A stretch of 6,777 bases of DNA from Fidelibacterota bacterium UBA7300 (lineage in GTDB: Bacteria; Fidelibacterota; Marinisomatia; Marinisomatales; UBA2128), in NCBI GenBank assembly GCA_002471865.1, contig DKQU01000074.1, forward strand, positions 1-6,777, written 5' to 3'. Within the stretch, counting starts at the first letter, position 1; every line of letters begins with the position of its first letter. This document shows, one piece after another, positions 1-6,304 of the stretch. A model generated the notes under the pieces. That model worked only from the letters and a program-made list of their open reading frames with translations. It was not told the DNA's origin and did not search any database. Position numbers and translations under genes: made by a program.

Positions 1-30
1 CTTATTGCGGTATTTCCGTTAAACATTCAT

Positions 31-37
31 AAGGAGG
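31..37 (+). promoter_or_regulatory. Shine-Dalgarno of tatA
   Basis: AAGGAGG lies 5 nt before the ATG at 43. It is a near-perfect anti-16S match and the strongest ribosome binding site in the window. It selects the ATG at 43 over the in-frame ATG at 55, which would be 17 nt away. Confidence 0.85.
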
Positions 38-42
38 TTGTT

Positions 43-279
43 ATGGGTCATATTATGAGTATTCCTTTTCTAATCGGCATTGGGTGGCAGGAGATTGTAC
101 TTATTTTCTTAGTGCTTCTTCTACTTTTCGGCGCTAAGCGATTACCTGAACTAGCAAGAGGTCTGGGGAAAGGTATTCGCGAGTTCAAAGGTGCTGTAAA
201 AGATGTTGAGGATGAATTGGATGATGCGGCAAAATCTGTAGGCGATACATCTGACTTGGATAAGCCAGATGGTGAATGA
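43..279 (+). CDS. tatA: Twin-arginine translocase subunit, TatA/E family
   Basis: This is a small pore-forming or recruiting subunit of the Tat pathway, which moves folded proteins across the inner membrane. The 78-residue product has the family layout. A short N-terminus is followed by one hydrophobic helix at about 16-29, entered through GWQE (polar Q16/E17, where TatA/TatB carry a functional polar residue). The FG hinge is at 29-30, the AKRLPEL motif at 31-37 starts the amphipathic helix, and a charged, acidic tail runs from about 55. Length and motif fit TatA/E better than TatB, whose tail is usually longer. The strong Shine-Dalgarno supports the start at 43. No tatC or tatB is visible, and the gene is separated by 170 nt from the bat genes, so co-transcription with them is uncertain. 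Family call is secure; TatA versus TatE is not distinguishable here. Confidence 0.93.
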   Translation: MGHIMSIPFLIGIGWQEIVLIFLVLLLLFGAKRLPELARGLGKGIREFKGAVKDVEDELDDAAKSVGDTSDLDKPDGE

Positions 280-294
280 AGATTACTCTCTTCA
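277..294 (+). terminator. Weak hairpin at the tatA stop codon
   Basis: TGAAGA (277-282, including the stop codon) can pair with TCTTCA (289-294) around a 6-nt loop. The stem is AT-rich and no T tract follows directly; the nearest run of T is at 317-321. It may protect the mRNA end or be chance. It is not a convincing intrinsic terminator. Confidence 0.2.
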
Positions 295-449
295 GATACC
301 GTAAATAAGATAAGCATTTTTCAAGGGTACCTTTCAGGTTTGTGACCCTGGTAATGTACTTGAAGCGATATGTTGTATTATAAAACGGAAACTTCTATCT
401 CCGCCATGCATTATCTGTTGAGACTATTATGAAGCTGTTACAATAATAC
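280..449. other. Gene-free spacer between tatA and batA
   Basis: This 170-nt stretch has no plausible coding region. It carries the hairpin at 277-294 and a nested hairpin at 324-349. A TTGAGA (418-423) is followed 18 nt later by AATAAT (442-447); this resembles -35/-10 boxes, but its start site would fall inside batA. A promoter for the bat genes would be expected in or upstream of this spacer, but I cannot place one with confidence. Confidence 0.5.
324..349 (+). other. Nested hairpin upstream of batA
   Basis: AGGGT at 324-328 pairs with ACCCT at 345-349. Inside it, ACCT at 329-332 pairs with AGGT at 336-339 around a TTC loop, leaving TTGTG (340-344) as a one-sided bulge. The run of T at 317-321 lies before the stem, not after it, so it does not look like a terminator for tatA. 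It could be a leader structure for the bat transcript or chance pairing. Confidence 0.25.
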
Positions 450-1445
450 ATGTTTGAATTCACACATCCCTGGGTTTTGTTTTCATTGGTTATTGTTCCT
501 TTACTTATCGTTTGGTATTTACGATGGAGCCATAAAAGAGAGGGTTCGATCAGATTTTCTTCCCTTAGTCTTATTCGGACTGTTTCAGCTCTTTCGGGAA
601 AACGTAAAGTAAATTTCCTCAATTTTCTTACACTTTCAATAATATTATTACTAGTCTTGGCTTTAGCACGCCCGAGAATCACTTCAAAGGAGAGTGAATC
701 TTCATGGGATGTTGTGGACATCATGCTTGTTCTCGATATAAGCGGCAGCATGAGGGCAGAGGACTTTAAACCGAACCGTCTGGAAGCTGCTAAATTAGAA
801 GCACTCGACTTTGTTTCTTCAAGAGAGCATGACAGAATCGGGCTTGTTGTATTTGCCGGAGAAAGCTACTTACAGTGCCCTTTGACAGTAGATAATGACG
901 TAGTAACGAATATCCTGAAACAAGTTACGATTATTGATGAACAGCATGACGGTACTGCCATAGGAATGGCTTTGGCTATGGGGATTAATCGATTGAGGGA
1001 TAGCGAGGTAAAGAATAAAGTGATTGTTCTCCTTTCCGATGGCAGTAACAATGCTGGTGAACTGGATCCAATTACCGCAGCAAGAATGGCTACAGACTAC
1101 GATATCACCATTCACACAATCGGTATAGGTAGGAATGGGAAAGTACCTTTCCCGACTGTAGATCCTTTCACCGGTCGTAAGAGACTTATTTATCAGGAGA
1201 TGGAGATTGATGAAGAGACACTCTTAGCCCTTTCCAAAGAGACCTCAGGACAGTTTTCCCTTGCTAATGATAGAGAAGGATTGTCTGTTATATTCGATGA
1301 GTTGGACAAGCTGGAACGGACTGAAGTTTCTGTGACTGATTACACCGATTATAGAGAAATTTTTGCGTGGTTTCTTTTTCCTGCTGTCGCTTTGGCGGTA
1401 AGCGACAGATTTATTCGACAGTTCTGGTTTAGGAAGAGAAATTAG
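450..1445 (+). CDS. batA: BatA: membrane-anchored von Willebrand A protein
   Basis: This 331-residue protein has the BatA architecture: a hydrophobic helix at about 7-25, a basic loop, a second helix at about 56-73, a VWA domain at about 88-285 and a third helix at about 303-318 with a basic tail. The metal-ion-dependent adhesion site is complete: D96-I-S98-G-S100, T169 (HDGTA) and D197 (LLSDGS). Basic residues in the first loop and the C-terminus predict cytoplasmic placement of both, which puts the VWA domain in the periplasm (inference from the positive-inside rule). The family is linked to aerotolerance and stress resistance, but its biochemical role is unsettled. BatA is the first gene of the packed bat block and abuts batB. 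The N-terminal FEFTHPWVL pattern is typical of the family and supports ATG 450, with an in-frame stop at 444-446. No Shine-Dalgarno precedes this start, unlike most of its neighbours. Confidence 0.92.
   Translation: MFEFTHPWVLFSLVIVPLLIVWYLRWSHKREGSIRFSSLSLIRTVSALSGKRKVNFLNFLTLSIILLLVLALARPRITSKESESSWDVVDIMLVLDISGSMRAEDFKPNRLEAAKLEALDFVSSREHDRIGLVVFAGESYLQCPLTVDNDVVTNILKQVTIIDEQHDGTAIGMALAMGINRLRDSEVKNKVIVLLSDGSNNAGELDPITAARMATDYDITIHTIGIGRNGKVPFPTVDPFTGRKRLIYQEMEIDEETLLALSKETSGQFSLANDREGLSVIFDELDKLERTEVSVTDYTDYREIFAWFLFPAVALAVSDRFIRQFWFRKRN
1431..1438 (+). promoter_or_regulatory. Shine-Dalgarno supporting the batB GTG start
   Basis: AGGAAGAG, inside the last codons of batA, lies 7 nt before GTG 1446. 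It favours this GTG over the first in-frame ATG at 1470, which would cut into the first membrane helix. Confidence 0.6.
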
Positions 1446-2477
1446 GTGATCGCATTTCGCTACCCTCTGATGTTTTCTCTTTTTGGACTGATGGCAGTTG
1501 CATTAGTGGCATTTTGGTTCATGCGCGGCAGGCGTGAAAGGGAACAGAACGAATGGGGAACTCAGAAAGTACGTGCAAGGCTTTTCGCCAGGATAAACCA
1601 AATTGGCACTAAATGGAGGCACATTCTCCATTGGGTAGGTATTGTCATGCTGATTCTTGCTTCAACCGGCCCTCAGATAGGAACTCAGCTCCGAGAAGTT
1701 AAGCGGGAGGGTGTTGATGTGCTTGTAGCACTGGATATATCCAACAGCATGTTAGCAAGAGATGTTCGTCCAAACCGACTTGATCGGGCTAAGTTCGAAG
1801 TCCGACAATTTTTTTCAAGACTTCGGGGAGATAGAGTAGGGATGATTGTGTTCGCAGGTACCAGCCATCTTTATTTACCATTTACAGGAGATTATGACGC
1901 AGCCAGATTATTTCTCGATGCCGTAGAAACTTCCATGATAGAAATTCAGGGAACTGCATTGGCGGATGCAATCAATCTCGCAACAGAGTCCTTTCCGGAT
2001 GATGATCCAAAATTCAGAACTATCATATTGTTAACCGATGGAGAAGATCATGAAGGAGATATTTCGACGGCAGTTCAAAAAGCAAAGAGCGAAGGAATTA
2101 TAATTCATGTAGCAGGTGTAGGGTCTCAAGATCATGTCCCGATTCCTGTTGTCAATTCTAAGGGAATGGTAACTGATTACATGAAGAGTCCATCGGGGGA
2201 TTTGATTACGACAGGACTTAATGATGAAATCCTGCGAACTATTGCAATTGACACAGACGGCCAATATATTCGAATGGATGATGGCTCTGTAGGTATTGCA
2301 CTAATAACTGATACAATTGCCGGGATGGAGAAAAAGACTTTGCAGACACATGAATATGCCGGTTTCGAAGATAGATATCAATATTTTGCAGCCATTGCAC
2401 TGATTTTATTCTTAATAGAACCTTTGATATCAACTCGAAAGCGGGAGGAGAGGAAGTGGCGTGGCCGGTATGTATAA
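1446..2477 (+). CDS. batB: BatB: membrane-anchored von Willebrand A protein
   Basis: This 343-residue paralogue of BatA has helices at about 7-26, 61-76 and 313-330 and a VWA domain at about 88-295. MIDAS residues are intact: D97-I-S99-N-S101, T170 (IQGTA) and D198 (LLTDGE). The stretch from the MIDAS through PNRLDRAK to VGMIVFAG mirrors BatA closely, as expected for a duplicated pair that may form a heteromer. The loop at 27-60 and the tail at 331-343 are strongly basic, so they are probably cytoplasmic and the VWA domain periplasmic. The GTG start follows the batA stop codon with no gap, and the first residues (FRYPLMF) align with the usual FxxP beginning of BatB. The 3' end overlaps batC. 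Some BatB proteins carry a C-terminal TPR extension; this one does not, and the TPR modules are in separate batC and batE genes. Confidence 0.92.
   Translation: MIAFRYPLMFSLFGLMAVALVAFWFMRGRREREQNEWGTQKVRARLFARINQIGTKWRHILHWVGIVMLILASTGPQIGTQLREVKREGVDVLVALDISNSMLARDVRPNRLDRAKFEVRQFFSRLRGDRVGMIVFAGTSHLYLPFTGDYDAARLFLDAVETSMIEIQGTALADAINLATESFPDDDPKFRTIILLTDGEDHEGDISTAVQKAKSEGIIIHVAGVGSQDHVPIPVVNSKGMVTDYMKSPSGDLITTGLNDEILRTIAIDTDGQYIRMDDGSVGIALITDTIAGMEKKTLQTHEYAGFEDRYQYFAAIALILFLIEPLISTRKREERKWRGRYV
2443..2454 (+). promoter_or_regulatory. Shine-Dalgarno deciding the batC start
   Basis: A purine tract (GGGAGGAGAGGA) within the end of batB ends 6 nt before GTG 2461. The alternative ATG at 2470 would be 15 nt away, so GTG 2461 is favoured on spacing. 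The two starts differ by only three residues. Confidence 0.6.
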
Positions 2478-3213
2478 AATCAGTTTAACAGCTTTACTTC
2501 TTATTTCTTGTTTAATGTCACAGAACAGCGATTCTTCAGGGCAAACAAAGTACAGTTTCTTTCTAGAGAAACACCCCAATGTTCCAGAAATTAAATTCAA
2601 TGCAGGATTTGAATCGTTCCAAAAAGGTGAACTGGAAAATGCTCAAAGTCAGTTTAAGTCTTCGTTAGAATCTGGTAATAAGAATCTACAATTTCCTTCA
2701 CTTTATAATCTGGGAAATACACTTTTTTCAAAAGCTGATCAAGCTTCCAGTGTTACCCCTGAAAATCCCCAATCTCAACCACCTTCGTTTTCTGAAGCAG
2801 TGGAAGCTTATCGAAAAGCCTTGTCGCTTAATCCTACAGATGAAAATGCCAAATATAATTACGAACTGGCTCTGAAGAGAATGCTGGAGGAGCCGCCCCA
2901 ACAGCAGAATCAGCAGGATCAGCAGCAACAACAGGATCAATCAGAGGATGATTCTGAGGATCAGGAAAACCAGGATCAGCAACAAGGTCAGGACGATCAA
3001 AAAGAACAACAAGAGCAGCAATCACAAGAGCAGGAGAATAAGTCAGGTGAAGAAACAGAGGAAGAGAGGCAAAGTAATCCTCAAGCGATGAACCAAACTG
3101 AAAAAAAACCTGATTCCGAAACAATTCTGGATGCGCTCCGAGCCCAGGAAAAGCTCCAGCCGAAACTATTCAAAGAGAAGATGAGATCCAATAAGCCAGA
3201 GAAAGAGTGGTAA
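2461..3213 (+). CDS. batC: BatC: exported TPR protein with Q/E/D-rich tail
   Basis: The 250-residue product begins with a short signal sequence, and LISC at 14-17 fits a lipobox, so it is probably a lipoprotein with C17 as anchor; a simple signal peptide is the alternative. One TPR-like repeat spans about 43-71 (FNAGFESFQKGELENAQSQF). A second starts at about 79 (YNLGNTLF) and resumes at 110-140 (FSEAVEAYRKALSLNP), interrupted by a Pro/Gln/Ser-rich insert at about 92-109. A glutamine- and acid-rich low-complexity tract covers about 147-204. The C-terminus (ILDALRAQEKLQPKLFKEK ... KEW) matches the conserved LDAL...KDW ending of BatC. TPRs mediate protein-protein contact; BatC is thought to act with the other Bat proteins in the envelope. 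It overlaps batB by 17 nt (8 nt if ATG 2470 is used) and ends one base before batD, which suggests translational coupling. Confidence 0.88.
   Translation: MAGMYKISLTALLLISCLMSQNSDSSGQTKYSFFLEKHPNVPEIKFNAGFESFQKGELENAQSQFKSSLESGNKNLQFPSLYNLGNTLFSKADQASSVTPENPQSQPPSFSEAVEAYRKALSLNPTDENAKYNYELALKRMLEEPPQQQNQQDQQQQQDQSEDDSEDQENQDQQQGQDDQKEQQEQQSQEQENKSGEETEEERQSNPQAMNQTEKKPDSETILDALRAQEKLQPKLFKEKMRSNKPEKEW
2899..3072 (+). repeat. Low-complexity Gln/Asp/Glu codon tract in batC
   Basis: The tract encodes residues 147-204, dominated by CAG/CAA, GAT and GAG/GAA codons. CAGGATCA recurs at 2914-2921, 2932-2939 and 2971-2978, and GAGGATCA at 2956-2963. It stays in frame. Such tracts are usual in BatC but can change length by slippage. 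Confidence 0.7.
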
Positions 3214-3214
3214 G

Positions 3215-4966
3215 ATGAAACGTGTGTTAACACTCTTCATTATTTTTTCGGCTGTTGCTTCTGCACAAGTCAAAGTTGTTGCTTCAGTGGATAAGAATAA
3301 GATTAACTTGAATCAGCACATCAGTTTTGAAGTAAAAGCAGAGGGGAGTGAGGAGTTCCCACAAGTAGATCTTAGTCCAATCAAAGACTTCACTATCGCT
3401 AGCGGTCCTTCGCAAAGCAGCAGCTACCAGATGTTCAATAACAAGGTAACAACTGCTTACTCTTTATCCTGGAATCTTCTTCCTAAGAAAGAGGGAAAGC
3501 TCACCATTCCCTCATTAAAAGTTGTTGTAGATCGAAAGAGTTACATCACAAAACCTATTACCATTCAAGTTTCTAAGTCCTCCAGATCTAGATCTAAGCG
3601 AACGCAGCAGCCTGAGCCTGAGACACAATACATATTCCTTGAGGCATATACGGATAAAAGAGAAGCATATATTGGCGAACAGATAACGGTTGAATTTATG
3701 CTTTATACTCAGGTGAACATCAACGACCTTTCCATCTCTCAGAAACCTCAAGGTATTGGGTTCTGGAAAGAAGAACTTCAATCGCCAAGATCTCCCAAAT
3801 TCCGACTGCGTGAGCTAGATGGAGTTCGGTACAATGTAGCTTCTCTTGGGAAAATAGCACTGTTTTCTACCGAGACAGGTCAGTTGATTCTCGATCCAAT
3901 GATATTGGATGTGACGGCATCAAGCAGATCTGTCAATCGATTTCCTACTTTCGACGATTTACGCTTTGGTGATCCGTTTTCCATATTTCCTCAGTCAGAA
4001 CGTTTCAGACTGGAATCAGAGCCTGTAGAGTTAACAATTCATCCATTACCTGAGGAAGGCCGTCCGGAAAATTACAGTCAAGCTGTGGGTCAGTTTTCTC
4101 TAAGTACATACATAGACAGTTCTGAGGTGGAAGTGAATAGAGCTGTCACATTTAAGGTAGAGCTGAAAGGTACCGGGAATCTGAATTTGGTTGAAATCAA
4201 CGAACCAGATTTTCCCGGTGGTGTAGAGATTTTTGACCGTAAGAGACCGGTGTTCGACCGTGACGTATTCAGGGACGATTTTACAGGTGTGAAACTGTGG
4301 GAATACATCATCATGCCTCGCAGGTCAGGTCTTTTCATCGTTCCCGAGATGGAACTGGTTTATTTCAATCCAGCAGAGAATTCATGGAAGGTTATCCGCT
4401 CCAAACCATTGCGGCTTAATGTTGAACCAGGCAGAGGAACTTCATCTGGAAGCGGTAGTTCCCAAGATGTCTTTCAACTGGATCAAGACATTCGATACAT
4501 TAGAACATCTCCGATGCAGTTCCGTCTCATTCGCCAGGAAATGATCCCGTCACTTGTCTGGTGGCTGGCTGGGATAGGAGCTCTACTCTTCATTCTTCCT
4601 GGTGCCGTTCTCCTTGTACAGGGTGATAGCGAATCTCGTCGACTTGAAGGGAAATCCCGGACTGCTTTAAGACGAAGTCGCCGGAAATTAAAGCGTATTA
4701 CTTCTGTTGATGACTACACAACTGTTTCTAAAGTTATAACCGTTTATATAGCGGACAAGTTTGGTCTGCCGTCGACTGGCTTGGACGTTGATACCATCAA
4801 CTCTTTATTAACTGACATTGTAAGCGATGAAAAACGAAAAGAGCTTGGGGAAATCTTGACAGCATCTAACGAAGGACGATTTTCTCCCGGAAAGGCTCAA
4901 AAAAGCGCTGTTGAACTTGCGGGTACAATTAAAGAGATTCTGACCAGTCTAGAGGAAGAACTGTGA
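3215..4966 (+). CDS. batD: BatD: exported, membrane-anchored 'oxygen tolerance' family protein
   Basis: The 583-residue product starts with a classic signal peptide (MKRVLTLFII... with ASA before Q18). A long beta-rich extracytoplasmic part at about 19-440 follows, then one membrane helix at about 445-468 and a cytoplasmic tail of about 115 residues that begins strongly basic (RRSRRKLKR). The periplasmic part looks like repeated beta-sandwich units: 19-120; 138-276 after a Ser/Arg/Lys-rich linker at 121-130; and 292-404 with the family-typical LKGTGNLNLVEINEPDFP and YIIMPRRSGLFIVPEME patterns. Length and layout fit full-size BatD. The molecular role is unknown; its place in the operon argues for a scaffold joining the VWA and TPR partners in the periplasm. 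One base separates it from batC, with a weak GAAAGAG ribosome site at 3201-3207, and it overlaps batE by 4 nt. The cytoplasmic tail could bind a MoxR-type ATPase, but that is speculation. Confidence 0.9.
   Translation: MKRVLTLFIIFSAVASAQVKVVASVDKNKINLNQHISFEVKAEGSEEFPQVDLSPIKDFTIASGPSQSSSYQMFNNKVTTAYSLSWNLLPKKEGKLTIPSLKVVVDRKSYITKPITIQVSKSSRSRSKRTQQPEPETQYIFLEAYTDKREAYIGEQITVEFMLYTQVNINDLSISQKPQGIGFWKEELQSPRSPKFRLRELDGVRYNVASLGKIALFSTETGQLILDPMILDVTASSRSVNRFPTFDDLRFGDPFSIFPQSERFRLESEPVELTIHPLPEEGRPENYSQAVGQFSLSTYIDSSEVEVNRAVTFKVELKGTGNLNLVEINEPDFPGGVEIFDRKRPVFDRDVFRDDFTGVKLWEYIIMPRRSGLFIVPEMELVYFNPAENSWKVIRSKPLRLNVEPGRGTSSGSGSSQDVFQLDQDIRYIRTSPMQFRLIRQEMIPSLVWWLAGIGALLFILPGAVLLVQGDSESRRLEGKSRTALRRSRRKLKRITSVDDYTTVSKVITVYIADKFGLPSTGLDVDTINSLLTDIVSDEKRKELGEILTASNEGRFSPGKAQKSAVELAGTIKEILTSLEEEL
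4951..4958 (+). promoter_or_regulatory. Shine-Dalgarno of batE
   Basis: AGAGGAAG in the last codons of batD lies 4 nt before GTG 4963. It supports the GTG start in the GTGA stop/start overlap. Confidence 0.6.
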
Positions 4967-5721
4967 AATCAACTATTTTAGCACTGTTCATTCTTCTATC
5001 AGTCGCTTCAGCTCAAGTGGATGCTTTTCAGCAGCTTTTTGATGATGGTAATAATGCTTATGCTGATTCATCTTGGAGTAAAGCAATTGCTAAATACGAT
5101 TCAATCTTGATCAATGGTTTACATCACAGCGATCTCTATTACAATCTGGGGAATGCGTATTATAAATCTGAAATGCTAGGTCAAGCAATCTGGGCATATG
5201 AGAAAGGATTGCAGCTTGAGCCAAATGATAACGACTTACGCCACAATCTGATCTTTGTTAAGCGTGAGGCAGGTATTGCTGAACTTCCGAAGCCGGTCTA
5301 CTTGATCAGATTGTATAACTCTGTGAAAAGTATTCTTCTACCTCATCAATGGCTGATAATTTCAAGCACAGCATTTCTGATGAGTGGCCTCATATTTACA
5401 TTTTCTCATTTAGGTGGACTTAGAATTACTCAAGTTATGAAAGCTCCATTTGTGGTGATGATTATTGTTATTATAATGTTCGGTCTGATTTATCTTGACG
5501 TACGACATGATATATCTTCCATGAAGAGTGGTATTATTATTGCTCACGTTTCTGTTGGAGCTAAATCAGCGCCAAATGAAGGAGCCAAGACACTTCTTCA
5601 ACTGCCGGAAGGGACGAAAGTAGATATCACCGGCGAACAAACAGAATGGCGAGAGGTAGAGTCCATCGATGGAAGTAAAGGGTGGGTTAAATCAGAAGAT
5701 GTGAGGAGTTTGGTGTGGTAA
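4963..5721 (+). CDS. batE: BatE: exported TPR protein with two membrane helices and SH3-like domain
   Basis: This 252-residue protein has a signal peptide (cleavage probably after ASA at 17) nearly the same in its end as that of BatD. Two TPR units lie at about 23-56 (FDDGNNAYADSSWSKAIAKY) and 57-90 (YYNLGNAYYKSEMLGQAIWAY), with membrane helices at about 130-148 and 160-178. A C-terminal bacterial SH3-like domain at about 188-250 shows VSVGAKSAPNEGAKTLLQLPEGTKV and GWVKSEDV. The TPR and SH3 parts should both be periplasmic, tied by a membrane hairpin. SH3-like domains of this type often bind peptidoglycan or protein ligands; the ligand is unknown here. The GTG start overlaps the batD stop by 4 nt (GTGA), a standard coupling arrangement, and the 3' end overlaps the SPOR gene by 7 nt. 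The order TPR-TM-TM-SH3 is the usual BatE layout. Confidence 0.88.
   Translation: MKSTILALFILLSVASAQVDAFQQLFDDGNNAYADSSWSKAIAKYDSILINGLHHSDLYYNLGNAYYKSEMLGQAIWAYEKGLQLEPNDNDLRHNLIFVKREAGIAELPKPVYLIRLYNSVKSILLPHQWLIISSTAFLMSGLIFTFSHLGGLRITQVMKAPFVVMIIVIIMFGLIYLDVRHDISSMKSGIIIAHVSVGAKSAPNEGAKTLLQLPEGTKVDITGEQTEWREVESIDGSKGWVKSEDVRSLVW
5702..5708 (+). promoter_or_regulatory. Shine-Dalgarno of the SPOR gene
   Basis: TGAGGAG inside batE lies 6 nt before GTG 5715. It fixes the start of the SPOR gene within the last two codons of batE. Confidence 0.65.
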
Positions 5722-6161
5722 GAATTGCAATCTTATTATTTATCCCATTTGTCCTATTCGCTCAAAATGAGAAAACGAAGCCGGACGAAAGTTTTAATCC
5801 CAGAGAGCTGAAAGAGCCTAAGATCGAATTTCCGCTAATCATTATGCCGGATGATAAACTCCCCGGTGAGGAAAAGGAGGAGGACATTCCCACCGATTCT
5901 ACCCTCGACGGCTATCGAATTCAGATTCTTACCACCAGGGATCCTGAAGAGGCGGATACGCTGCAGGCTCAACTCCAAGGCAGTTTCCCCGGTGAAGTGT
6001 ATGTGACTTATGATCCCCCCAATTACAAAGTACGCGTCGGTAATTATATCAATCGACCTTTGGCAGAGGAATCACAAGTTCGCCTCAAGCGAATGGGATT
6101 CCGCAGAGCATGGGTCATCCGTACGAAAGTACTGGTGGCACCGAAGATTGAGGAGCGGTGA
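5715..6161 (+). CDS. Small exported SPOR-domain protein
   Basis: The 148-residue product has a short N-terminal signal (hydrophobic at about 4-15, possible cleavage after LFA at 16). A charged, Pro- and Glu-rich linker at about 18-64 leads to a SPOR domain at about 66-138. This is recognisable from GYRIQILTTRDPEEAD, the central YKVRVGNYINRPLAEE strand-helix, and the final helix and strand through GFRRAWVIRTKV. SPOR domains bind denuded glycan strands of peptidoglycan, often at division sites, so this protein is probably periplasmic and wall-associated. No cysteine is present in the signal region, so it is not an obvious lipoprotein. It starts with GTG inside the batE stop region (7-nt overlap), which makes it part of the bat transcript. 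It is not a standard Bat protein and I give it no gene name. Signal cleavage is less certain than the SPOR call. Confidence 0.85.
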   Translation: MVRIAILLFIPFVLFAQNEKTKPDESFNPRELKEPKIEFPLIIMPDDKLPGEEKEEDIPTDSTLDGYRIQILTTRDPEEADTLQAQLQGSFPGEVYVTYDPPNYKVRVGNYINRPLAEESQVRLKRMGFRRAWVIRTKVLVAPKIEER

Positions 6162-6180
6162 CTCTCGTCGGGAAAACTGT

Positions 6181-6198
6181 TGATGCCGTAAGGCATTA
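6181..6198 (+). terminator. Hairpin with GTAA tetraloop after the SPOR gene
   Basis: TGATGCC (6181-6187) pairs with GGCATTA (6192-6198), including one G-T wobble, around the loop GTAA, a GNRA-type tetraloop. It begins 20 nt after the stop codon at 6159-6161. Only a short TTTT (6207-6210) follows at a distance, so it may be a weak terminator or a 3'-end stabilising stem for the bat operon. Confidence 0.35.
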
Positions 6199-6221
6199 TC
6201 GCTAAATTTTACGGATTCAGA

Positions 6222-6240
6222 TGTGGTGAATAATACCACA
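6222..6240 (+). other. Second hairpin in the SPOR-yebC spacer
   Basis: TGTGGT (6222-6227) pairs exactly with ACCACA (6235-6240) around the 7-nt loop GAATAAT. No T tract follows. It could add to transcript-end structure or be an operator-like dyad upstream of yebC; nothing in the sequence separates these options. Confidence 0.25.
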
Positions 6241-6298
6241 GGGTTATCATAATAAACCTCGGAGATAGTTTGTGAAACATTCTTTTGACCATACTCTA

Positions 6299-6304
6299 TA
6301 TAAT
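6299..6304 (+). promoter_or_regulatory. Candidate -10 box for yebC
   Basis: This is a perfect TATAAT in an AT-rich setting, about 25 nt before the yebC start codon, which would give a leader of roughly 18 nt. No good -35 hexamer sits at 16-18 nt spacing; TTGACC at 6285-6290 is only 8 nt away and TTGTGA at 6270-6275 is 23 nt away. The promoter is plausible but rests on one box. Confidence 0.35.

Noticed and set aside
48..317. Open reading frame of 89 codons on the minus strand across tatA
   Set aside because: It is antisense to a clear TatA with a strong ribosome site, has no family-like features, and arises from the codon pattern of the real gene.
418..447. TTGAGA-18 nt-AATAAT as the batA promoter
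   Set aside because: The spacing and boxes are acceptable, but the predicted start site (about 454) falls downstream of the ATG at 450, so it could not produce full-length batA unless initiation is unusually close.
2899..3072. Short repeated units in batC as a CRISPR or tandem-repeat array
   Set aside because: The units are irregular, in frame, and explained by Gln/Asp/Glu codon bias; there are no spacers of constant length.
2834..3124. Minus-strand open frame of 96 codons opposite the Q-rich part of batC
   Set aside because: Stop codons are scarce there because the sense strand is a low-complexity CAG/GAT/GAG tract; the translation is just the complement of that repeat.
3584..3595. Palindrome AGATCTAGATCT as a possible operator or recombination site
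   Set aside because: It lies inside batD and encodes the Ser/Arg-repeat linker (SRSRS); repeated codons explain the symmetry.
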